Assembly (NCBI GenBank): GCA_030152425.1
Contig: JASLJP010000156.1
Coordinates: 1-5,217 of the forward strand
Length of the DNA: 5,217 nucleotides
From: Aquirhabdus sp.
Lineage (GTDB): Bacteria; Pseudomonadota; Gammaproteobacteria; Pseudomonadales; Moraxellaceae
Direction of reading: 5' to 3'
The notes below the pieces were generated by a model. It did not search any database. It saw only the letters and a list, made by a program, of their open reading frames with translations, and had not been told where the DNA came from. Made by a program: the position numbers and the translations under genes. Positions 1 to 5,217 of this stretch are shown in pieces. Position 1 is the first letter of the stretch, and every line of letters starts with the position of its first letter.

Positions 1-111
1 TTTGCCGAGTTTGGCGAGGTCTATTACACGTGGTTCCAAGATGCAACTCCCAATGTAGTGTTAGCAGGTGGTTCTGCTAGGTTTGGAATCCGTCAATGTG
101 CTAACGAATAA
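1..111 (+). CDS. C-terminal end of an unidentified protein (5' end outside window)
   Basis: Reading from base 1, one frame stays open for 36 codons and ends in TAA at 109-111. The other two forward frames close earlier, at about 58 and 90. The peptide is rich in aromatic residues near its start (FGEVYYTWF) and ends in GIRQCANE. I do not recognise the family, and 36 residues are too few to assign a domain. It is not the N-terminus of PEP synthase, which would be the expected neighbour of ppsR on the opposite strand. No ribosome site or start is visible because the gene begins outside the window. The call rests only on the open frame reaching the edge, and a frame this short can be open by chance. 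Confidence 0.4.
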   Translation, partial: FAEFGEVYYTWFQDATPNVVLAGGSARFGIRQCANE

Positions 112-127
112 CTTGTCGCTTCAAAGT

Positions 128-166
128 GCGGCTCAACCTAAACATCGATGAACCGCCTGATTTCTT
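128..166 (+). terminator. Possible weak terminator after the left-edge gene
   Basis: GCGGCTCA at 128-135 can pair with TGAACCGC at 149-156, giving seven base pairs with one C-A mismatch and a 13-base loop. A T-rich stretch (TTTCTT, 161-166) follows four bases later. It begins 16 bases after the stop codon of the left-edge gene, which is a sensible place for a terminator. The stem is imperfect, the loop is large and the T tract is interrupted and displaced, so this is only a candidate. Confidence 0.25.
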
Positions 167-513
167 ATCGTTGATGTGATCGCGATTGATCACTGTCGCT
201 GCCATGGCCGTATCGGTACGTTGCTGCGGGATAACCGTTTGCTTCGCCACGCGTATCGATATTTGCAGCTAAAAATTTGTTGCTACTACTATAAAGACTC
301 TAACGCGGCAAGACAAACGCAGGAATGATCAGAATGCAAATTTGTTGTTTGAATTGTGAACAAGTGCAAGCAATATCGCGGATGCATCCTGCAGGGTGAT
401 ATTTTAGGGCGCGTAGATGACACGGCTATGTCGCATCAGTGGGCATGGGAGGTGTTACCCATTAGAGCGCGTTGGCTTGGAAATTAGCATGGAAAAACGA
501 ATGCGGATAAGGC

Positions 514-519
514 TATAGT
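514..519 (+). promoter_or_regulatory. Candidate -10 box for ppsR
   Basis: TATAGT matches the sigma-70 -10 consensus at five of six positions and lies 34 bases upstream of the ppsR start codon. No hexamer resembling TTGACA sits 16-18 bases further upstream; the sequence there is an A-rich GGAAAA. If used, it would give a leader of roughly 25-30 bases. The missing -35 box means it would need an activator or would be weak. Confidence 0.3.
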
Positions 520-553
520 TAGCCTCACACATCTCCTTCGTTGATCGGCGACT

Positions 554-1402
554 ATGACTGACACTTCCTCTCCCAAAGCCAAACAACACCGCACGGTCTT
601 TTTTGTATCCGATGGTACCGCGATTACCGCCGAGACCTTAGGGCATTCCCTGTTGTCACAGTTTCCGCAGGTCGAATTCGATATGCGCATTCTGCCGTAT
701 GTGGATAATGAAGCCAGCGCCTTTGATGCGGTTGGCATCATCAACCAAGCAGCGCATGACGATGAACTGCGTCCTTTGGTCTTTGATACCTTGGTTGACC
801 CGATCGTGCGTGACATCATCAACACGGCATCGGCCTGCAATCTGGATGTGTTTGAGGGGATCTTGAGCAAAGTCTCGGCTGAACTGGGCGTGCCTGCCGA
901 ACCGATCGTCGGTAGCTCGCATGGTATGGTCGACTCTCAGGACTATAAATCACGCATCGATGCCGTGCATTTTGCGCTGGACAATGACGATGGTGCGCGT
1001 ACCCGCCAATACGATATGGCCGATATCATTCTGATTGGCGTGTCACGCTCGGGCAAAACCCCGACCTGTATCTATATGGCCCTGCAGTTTGGTATCCGAG
1101 CGGCCAATTATCCGATCACCGAAGATGATCTGGATGATAACCGCCTGCCCAAGGTGCTCAAGGAATACCGTCACAAACTGTTTGGCCTGATGATCGATCC
1201 TGAGCGTCTGGTGGCAATCCGCAATGAACGCAAGGCGGGGAGTCGTTATGCCAGTTTCCAGCAATGTCAGATGGAGCTGCGCGCGATTCAGGGCATCTAC
1301 ATCAGTGAAGGTATCCCCAGTCTGAATATCTCTGAAATGTCGATCGAAGAGATCGCTACCCGTGTGATCCAAACCAAAGGGCTCAAACGCCGCATAGGCT
1401 AG
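554..1402 (+). CDS. ppsR: Phosphoenolpyruvate synthase regulatory protein (bifunctional kinase/phosphorylase)
   Basis: The 282-residue cytoplasmic protein belongs to the PpsR/YdiA (DUF299) family. Members inactivate PEP synthase by ADP-dependent phosphorylation of an active-site threonine and reactivate it by a phosphate-dependent reaction that releases pyrophosphate. They thereby gate the conversion of pyruvate to PEP in gluconeogenesis. The N-terminus carries the family signature VFFVSDGTAITAETLGHSLL (residues 15-34). A nucleotide-binding P-loop GVSRSGKTPT lies at 162-171, and the conserved stretch HGMVDSQDYKSRIDAVHFAL is at 123-142. Length is normal for the family. ATG 554 is the only reasonable start: an in-frame TGA lies at 542-544 and the conserved domain begins about 12 residues in. 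No clear Shine-Dalgarno sequence precedes it. The stop is TAG. The target gene ppsA, often adjacent and divergent, is not in this window. The 163-base gap to prfA suggests a separate transcription unit. Confidence 0.95.
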   Translation: MTDTSSPKAKQHRTVFFVSDGTAITAETLGHSLLSQFPQVEFDMRILPYVDNEASAFDAVGIINQAAHDDELRPLVFDTLVDPIVRDIINTASACNLDVFEGILSKVSAELGVPAEPIVGSSHGMVDSQDYKSRIDAVHFALDNDDGARTRQYDMADIILIGVSRSGKTPTCIYMALQFGIRAANYPITEDDLDDNRLPKVLKEYRHKLFGLMIDPERLVAIRNERKAGSRYASFQQCQMELRAIQGIYISEGIPSLNISEMSIEEIATRVIQTKGLKRRIG

Positions 1403-1565
1403 ATGGGCATCACCAACGCCACGCCATGACTGCTGAGGGCTTATTTGCACCTGCACGCCGATGCTGTCAAACTATGCGCCCTAGATATTTTCTTTGCCCA
1501 ACACTGCCGCCCTGTCCATGAGGCGGTCGTGCATTGTGCATATTGCCTGATTTGGATGCCTGCAC

Positions 1566-2666
1566 ATGAAGCCTTCGCTTCGCCTACGTTTAGACCAACT
1601 GACCGACCGTTTTGAAGAACTGAACGCCTTGCTGTCGGATGTGAGTGTGATTAGTGATAACGACCGATTCCGGGCATTATCGCGCGAGCACCGCGAGTTG
1701 GAGGAGCTGGTGCAGGTCTGGGGGCAGTATATGCAGGCCGAAGCAGATATCAAAACTGCCACAGAGATGGCTGCGGATATGTCGTTTGATAAAGACATGC
1801 GCGATATGGCGGATGAAGAGAAACGCGACGCGCAAGCGAGAATCTCCGAATATACCAACCAGCTTAATATCCTCATGATCCCGAAAGACCCGAGTGATCA
1901 GAACTCGGCGTTCTTGGAGATTCGTGCCGGGACGGGTGGGGATGAAGCAGCGATTTTTTCCGGTGACCTGTATCGCATGTACGCACGTTTTGCTGAAAAA
2001 ATGCGCTGGAATCTGGAGATCATGTCCGAAAGCCAAGGCGAGCATGGCGGCTATAAAGAAGTCATTGCCCGCATCGAAGGCGATGGCGTCTATGGCCGTT
2101 TAAAGTTTGAGAGTGGCGCGCATCGTGTTCAACGCGTACCGACTACAGAGACCCAAGGTCGCGTGCATACCTCTGCCTGTACTGTGGCGATCCTGCCTGA
2201 AGTCGATACCGACCATACGGTCGAGATCAATCCCGCCGATCTGCGTATCGATACCTACCGTGCCAGCGGTGCGGGCGGACAGCACATCAATAAAACCGAT
2301 TCCGCCGTACGGATTACCCATATCCCGACCGGCACCGTGGTCGAGTGTCAGGAAGAGCGTAGCCAGCACAAAAACAAAGCCCGTGCCATGTCTTGGCTGG
2401 CTGCGCGCCTAGAGCAAGCCAAACGCGATGTGGCCGATGCCGCCACGGCAACCATGCGCCGTGATTTGGTCGGCACAGGAGATCGCTCGGAGCGCATCCG
2501 CACTTATAATTTCCCGCAAGGCCGCATGACTGATCATCGTATTAACCTGACTTTGTATAAACTAGATGCCATCATGCAGGGTGATATGAACGAACTGCTG
2601 GATGCCTTGCACCGCGAGTATCAGGCCGATCAATTGGCAATGCTTGCGCAAGAGAACGGTGGTTGA
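1566..2666 (+). CDS. prfA: Peptide chain release factor 1 (RF1)
   Basis: RF1 recognises UAA and UAG in the ribosomal A site and triggers hydrolysis of the finished peptide from the P-site tRNA. The 366-residue protein is full length (E. coli RF1 has 360). A helical N-terminal domain occupies about residues 1-105. The conserved block RAGTGGDEAAIFSGDLYRMY is at 120-139 and GEHGGYKE at 158-165. The stop-codon-reading tripeptide of the PxT type is Pro-Thr-Thr at 192-194, which identifies RF1 rather than RF2 (SPF). The catalytic GGQ is at 237-239 within SGAGGQHINKTDSAVRITH. RTYNFPQGRMTDHRINLTLY (312-331) is also typical. The start follows an in-frame TGA at 1548-1550, with no other ATG between. 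A weak GGA at 1554-1556 lies nine bases upstream. The gene's own stop is TGA, which RF1 does not read. prmC, whose product methylates the GGQ glutamine, follows after 37 bases. I found no convincing promoter in the 163 bases upstream; TTGCAC at 1445-1450 lacks a matching -10. Confidence 0.98.
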   Translation: MKPSLRLRLDQLTDRFEELNALLSDVSVISDNDRFRALSREHRELEELVQVWGQYMQAEADIKTATEMAADMSFDKDMRDMADEEKRDAQARISEYTNQLNILMIPKDPSDQNSAFLEIRAGTGGDEAAIFSGDLYRMYARFAEKMRWNLEIMSESQGEHGGYKEVIARIEGDGVYGRLKFESGAHRVQRVPTTETQGRVHTSACTVAILPEVDTDHTVEINPADLRIDTYRASGAGGQHINKTDSAVRITHIPTGTVVECQEERSQHKNKARAMSWLAARLEQAKRDVADAATATMRRDLVGTGDRSERIRTYNFPQGRMTDHRINLTLYKLDAIMQGDMNELLDALHREYQADQLAMLAQENGG

Positions 2667-2703
2667 TCCGATTCAACGCCGACCCACGCCATGATGTGTT
2701 GAG

Positions 2704-3627
2704 ATGAACGCAATGAACACACCCTTAAAGTCAAAGCGTAGTCCGAAGCCATTGACCGTTGCCAAGGCCTTGCGTCTGACTGCGGCGCAGCGTGAGTATC
2801 AGCGTGAAATCGAACAACTACTCATGCATGTGCTGCAAAAGAATCAGGCGTTTTTACGTACCTACCCTGAGCATATGCTATCGGTAGAGCAGAGTACGCG
2901 ATTCGAGCAGTGTCGTCAGGCTGTGCTGGACGGAGAGCCTCTGGCCTATGTGATCGGCAGCCAAGCGTTCTGGACGCTGACCCTCAAAGTAACGCCAGAT
3001 ACGCTGATCCCCCGTCCCGACACCGAAATCGTCATCGAAACCATCTTGGCGCTCATGCCACCGGGTAAGGCCATGCACGCCATTGATCTCGGCACTGGCA
3101 GCGGTGCGATCGCCCTGTCGCTGGCCAAAGAGCGCCCGTTGTGGATGATGACCGCGACTGATTTTTCTCGTGCAGCCCTCGACGTGGCACGTGAAAATGC
3201 CGAAGCAAACGGCTTATCTCGAATCCGGTTTTTATTGGGCAGTTGGTTTGAGGCCTTGCCTGATGCCAAGCTGAACCCACACAGCACCAAGGGTGGGCTG
3301 GCGTGGCGGGAGAATTTTGACTTGATCGTCAGCAATCCTCCCTATATTGATGCCGATGACTTGCATTTGGCGCATTTGCGCCATGAGCCACTCAGCGCCT
3401 TGGTGGCGGAAGATCATGGGTTGTATGACTTAAAGACCATCATAGTGCAGTCGATTGGTCGGCTGAATGATCATGGCTGGCTGGTGCTGGAGCATGGCTA
3501 TGACCAAGGCGCAGCGGTGCGCGACTTGATGACCTATGCCGGCTTTAACAATGTGCGGACGGTACAAGACTATGGCCAGAACGATCGTGTCACCTTGGGA
3601 CGCAAGGCGGGTAAACTCGTATGCTAA
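2704..3627 (+). CDS. prmC: Peptide chain release factor N5-glutamine methyltransferase
   Basis: PrmC (formerly HemK) uses S-adenosylmethionine to methylate the side-chain nitrogen of the GGQ glutamine in RF1 and RF2, which speeds termination. The protein has 307 residues against 277 in E. coli. The N-terminal helical substrate-binding domain covers about 20-85. The linker hairpin TLIPRPDTEIVIE is at 100-112. The Rossmann-fold SAM site is DLGTGSGAIALSLA at 128-141, and the catalytic NPPY that holds the target glutamine is at 211-214. The C-terminal DYGQNDRVTLGR (289-300) is typical. The extra length comes from a longer N-terminus and a basic, low-similarity insert of about 15-20 residues at roughly 186-204, just before the strand leading to NPPY. 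The start could be ATG 2704 or the in-frame ATG 2713. A GAG at 2701-2703 is better spaced for the second, and the difference is only three residues. The gene follows prfA closely and overlaps moeB by seven bases. Confidence 0.96.
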   Translation: MNAMNTPLKSKRSPKPLTVAKALRLTAAQREYQREIEQLLMHVLQKNQAFLRTYPEHMLSVEQSTRFEQCRQAVLDGEPLAYVIGSQAFWTLTLKVTPDTLIPRPDTEIVIETILALMPPGKAMHAIDLGTGSGAIALSLAKERPLWMMTATDFSRAALDVARENAEANGLSRIRFLLGSWFEALPDAKLNPHSTKGGLAWRENFDLIVSNPPYIDADDLHLAHLRHEPLSALVAEDHGLYDLKTIIVQSIGRLNDHGWLVLEHGYDQGAAVRDLMTYAGFNNVRTVQDYGQNDRVTLGRKAGKLVC

Positions 3628-4367
3628 CGGATGATCAACTGCTGCGCTTTAGCCGTCAGATCTTACTGCCGGACTGGGATGTGGATGCCCAAGTCAAACT
3701 GGCCAATGCGCGGGTACTGATGATCGGCATGGGCGGGCTAGGGTGTCCTGCTGCGATGGCGCTGGCGCGCGCGGGCTTGGGTTATTTGCGCATCGTCGAT
3801 TTCGACACAGTCGATGCCAGTAATCTGCAGCGTCAAACCTTATTTAATGCGGCCGATGTTGGCCTGCCCAAGGTCAATGCCGCTGCTCACAGCCTGACGC
3901 AGATCAGTCCGTGGCTGGTGGTGGATGCAGTCAATGCACGCGTCACCTCTGAAAATCTGCCGATTTTATTCGATCAAATTGACTTAGTGTTAGACGGTTC
4001 GGACAATTTTGCCACACGTGATGCGGTAAATAGTGCGTGTGTGGCGGCAAAGATTCCGCTATTGTCTGCTGCTGCAATCGGACTTGAGGGTCAAATGACC
4101 TTGATCTTGCCGGAGCAGGCCTGTTATCGCTGCTTGTTTCAAGATGCGCCCGACGAAGATACCCGGCGCTGCGCCGACAGTGGGGTACTGGCGACGACGA
4201 CTGCGGTGATGGGGGCGATGCAGGCGCACGCGGCATTGCTCTATCTGGGGATGGGGCAGAGCCCGCTGGCAGAGCGTTTGTTGTTGTGGGATGGTCAGAG
4301 CTTAAGCCAGCGTCAGATCCGCTATAGCCGCGATCCACATTGCCCTGTGTGTGGTGTACCCAATTAG
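3621..4367 (+). CDS. moeB: Molybdopterin-synthase adenylyltransferase MoeB (ThiF/HesA family)
   Basis: This 248-residue E1-like enzyme adenylates the C-terminal glycine of a small ubiquitin-fold sulfur carrier. For MoeB that carrier is MoaD of molybdopterin synthase; for the close relative ThiF it is ThiS in thiamine synthesis. Visible features are the N-terminal RFSRQILLPDWD (9-20), the nucleotide-binding loop GMGGLG (36-41) and the ribose-binding IVDFDTVDASNLQRQ (58-72). Next come a conserved Lys84, DGSDNFATR (125-133) with Asp128 expected near the ATP phosphates, and a conserved Cys184 in RRCADSG. Two zinc-binding CxxC pairs are at Cys168/Cys171 and Cys241/Cys244. Length matches E. coli MoeB (249). 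The start codon lies inside the last codons of prmC and only a poor ribosome site is visible, so translation is probably coupled to prmC. No moaD, moaE, thiS or thiG gene is in the window, so the MoeB label rests on overall similarity and on the Pseudomonas-like gene order. ThiF-type or dual use remains possible. Confidence 0.88.
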   Translation: MLTDDQLLRFSRQILLPDWDVDAQVKLANARVLMIGMGGLGCPAAMALARAGLGYLRIVDFDTVDASNLQRQTLFNAADVGLPKVNAAAHSLTQISPWLVVDAVNARVTSENLPILFDQIDLVLDGSDNFATRDAVNSACVAAKIPLLSAAAIGLEGQMTLILPEQACYRCLFQDAPDEDTRRCADSGVLATTTAVMGAMQAHAALLYLGMGQSPLAERLLLWDGQSLSQRQIRYSRDPHCPVCGVPN

Positions 4368-4374
4368 TTTTATT

Positions 4375-4380
4375 TTGACC
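4375..4380 (+). promoter_or_regulatory. Candidate -35 box before the UbiB-like gene
   Basis: TTGACC matches TTGACA at five of six positions and lies in the T-rich 47-base gap between moeB and the next gene. The best downstream partner, TAGGAT at 4401-4406, is 20 bases away and overlaps the ribosome site, so the pair is poor. The T-rich gap has no hairpin before it, so it does not read as a terminator. The downstream gene could equally be read through from moeB. Confidence 0.2.
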
Positions 4381-4401
4381 CTTTTCTTTATTCTTGTTTT
4401 T

Positions 4402-4405
4402 AGGA
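4402..4405 (+). promoter_or_regulatory. Ribosome binding site deciding the start of the UbiB-like gene
   Basis: AGGA sits three bases before an ATG at 4409 and nine bases before an in-frame ATG at 4415. The usual spacing is about five to nine bases, so the second ATG is the better start. This is the clearest Shine-Dalgarno sequence in the window. The two starts differ by only two residues (Met-Arg). Confidence 0.6.
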
Positions 4406-4414
4406 TCAATGCGA

Positions 4415-5217
4415 ATGTCTGATAATCATCTGTTACTCAATAGCTTGCGCAGCATCGCTCGTATCGGCGAAACCACGCTGGTGTTGGCAGCAGCCGGCAT
4501 TCGTTATGCCAATAACAAACCCACGCCAGCCAGACTGCTGCGTGAGACTTTCGAGCGTTTAGGGGCGACCTATATCAAACTGGGTCAGTTTATTGCCAGT
4601 TCGCCGTCGCTATTTCCGCGTGAGTATGTGGAGGAGTTCCAGAGCTGTCTGGATCAAACCACGCCGATCCCATTCGCCCAAATCGAAGCATTTTTGATTG
4701 AAGAGTTTGATCGCCCACTGGTCGAGATCTTTAGTCATATCGAACAAAAGCCGCTGGCCTCGGCATCGATTGCCCAAGTCCATGCGGCAACCTTGGTCAC
4801 GGGTGAAGATGTCGTGATTAAGGTGCAGAAACCCGGTGTCGAGACCATCTTGCATACCGATCTGGGCTTTGTCCACTTCGCAACCAAGGTGCTGGAGCGT
4901 TTGGTGCCGAAGATGAAGTTCGCTTCATTGGCGGCGATCGTCAATGAGATCAAAACACGCATGGTGCGCGAGGTTGATTTCATCGAAGAGGCACAGAACA
5001 TCGCCGACTTTCAGCATTTCTTAGAAGCGAGTAACACCACCCAAGTGATCGTGCCTAAAGTCTATGCCAAAGCATCGACACGCCGCGTGCTGACTATGGA
5101 GCGTTTCTATGGCGTGGCCATGACCGACATCGAAGAAATGCGCAAATACAGCAAAGAGCCCTCCCAAGCTCTGATCGTGGCGATGAATACCTGGTTTGCG
5201 TCACTGATGTTGTGTAA
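4415..5217 (+). CDS. ABC1/UbiB (AarF) family atypical protein kinase, 3' end outside window
   Basis: The first 267 residues of an ABC1/ADCK/UbiB-family protein are present. Family members are atypical kinase-fold ATPases linked to ubiquinone biosynthesis or lipid homeostasis. Family marks are the KxGQ motif IKLGQFIAS (Lys55-Gln58) in the N-terminal extension and the alanine-rich loop LASASIAQVH (114-123), which replaces the kinase glycine-rich loop. VIKVQKPGV (134-142) contains the presumed ATP-binding Lys136, and REVDFIEEAQN (185-195) and VLTMERFYGV (225-234) follow. The window ends at SLMLC, just before the expected catalytic HxD region, so that half of the domain cannot be checked. The final TAA of the window is out of frame: the frame remains open with two bases of the next codon. 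The N-terminus is shorter than in E. coli UbiB, so this may be a second ABC1 paralogue rather than the UbiB of the ubiE-ubiJ-ubiB cluster. I therefore give no symbol. It lies 47 bases after moeB. Confidence 0.92.
   Translation, partial: MSDNHLLLNSLRSIARIGETTLVLAAAGIRYANNKPTPARLLRETFERLGATYIKLGQFIASSPSLFPREYVEEFQSCLDQTTPIPFAQIEAFLIEEFDRPLVEIFSHIEQKPLASASIAQVHAATLVTGEDVVIKVQKPGVETILHTDLGFVHFATKVLERLVPKMKFASLAAIVNEIKTRMVREVDFIEEAQNIADFQHFLEASNTTQVIVPKVYAKASTRRVLTMERFYGVAMTDIEEMRKYSKEPSQALIVAMNTWFASLMLC

Larger units (their letters stand above)
112..553. other. Intergenic region with no convincing gene
   Basis: About 440 bases separate the left-edge gene from ppsR. No frame on either strand gives a recognisable protein. 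The longest forward frame I traced runs from a GTG at 176 to a TGA at 326-328 (50 codons) and has no family resemblance. A smaller frame at 334-399 encodes a cysteine-containing peptide (see findings). There are short symmetric sequences: arms GTGATC/GATCAC at 176-193, CAAATTTG at 337-344 and CCTGCAGG at 388-395. None matches an operator I can name. A TATAAA hexamer lies at 290-295 without a good -35 partner. I see no tRNA, no insertion-sequence ends and no riboswitch that I recognise. The region probably holds the ppsR promoter near its right end. Confidence 0.6.

Noticed and set aside
176..193. Inverted repeat GTGATC/GATCAC with a six-base spacer, resembling a CRP-type site
   Set aside because: The TGTGA and TCAC half-sites are ten bases apart instead of six, and six-base arms like this are expected about once by chance in a window this size.
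176..328. A 50-codon frame from GTG 176 to TGA 326-328
   Set aside because: It has no recognisable family or ribosome site, its composition is unusual (runs such as CCYYY), and a frame of this length is common by chance.
273..347. Direct repeat AAATTTGTTG at 273-282 and 338-347
   Set aside because: Ten-base repeats are expected several times by chance in 5 kb; no third copy and no associated box was seen.
484..870. Open frame of 128 codons on the minus strand, and similar minus-strand frames across the window
   Set aside because: It lies largely antisense to ppsR, whose protein is clearly conserved, and its translation is a serine- and arginine-rich shadow without a recognisable domain. The other minus-strand frames overlap prfA, prmC, moeB and the UbiB-like gene in the same way.
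1507..1526. CCGCC/GGCGG stem upstream of prfA as a terminator for ppsR
   Set aside because: It has only five base pairs with a ten-base loop and no T tract after it.
1529..1541. Tandem GTGCAT copies just upstream of prfA
   Set aside because: There are only two short copies with no match to a known operator, and TGCA is self-complementary, which makes such patterns frequent.
5215..5217. TAA at the extreme right end as the stop of the UbiB-like gene
   Set aside because: It is out of frame with the gene; the frame reads TTG TGT followed by two bases of an incomplete codon, so the gene continues past the window.

Overview
This window looks like ordinary chromosomal housekeeping DNA from a gammaproteobacterium, most likely of the order Pseudomonadales. 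Three things suggest this. The protein sequences resemble their gammaproteobacterial homologues closely, the base composition is close to balanced, and the order prfA-prmC-moeB is, from memory, shared with Pseudomonas. A Moraxellaceae-like organism is possible, but the sequence alone cannot settle the family.

Layout, all genes on the + strand: (1) bases 1-111 are the last 36 codons of an unidentified gene; (2) bases 112-553 are a stretch of about 440 bases with no convincing gene; (3) 554-1402 is ppsR, the kinase/phosphorylase that switches PEP synthase off and on; (4) after a 163-base gap, 1566-2666 is prfA (peptide chain release factor 1); (5) 37 bases later, 2704-3627 is prmC, the methyltransferase that modifies the GGQ glutamine of release factors; (6) 3621-4367 overlaps prmC by 7 bases and encodes a MoeB/ThiF-type adenylyltransferase; (7) 47 bases later, an ABC1/UbiB-family atypical kinase gene starts at 4415 and runs off the right edge.

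The tightest functional link is between prfA and prmC: the second gene product methylates the first, so co-transcription makes sense. moeB is probably translationally coupled to prmC, although its sulfur-transfer chemistry has no obvious connection to translation termination. ppsR acts in gluconeogenesis and is probably its own transcription unit. Its usual neighbour ppsA is not visible here. The UbiB-like gene follows closely and may belong to the same operon or have its own weak promoter.

I found no mobile element, CRISPR array, tRNA, rRNA, toxin-antitoxin pair or defence system, and nothing that amounts to a new biological system. The observations below are modest: the gene-poor leader with a possible tiny cysteine-rich reading frame, similar short elements just after two stop codons, and the unusual neighbour at the right end.
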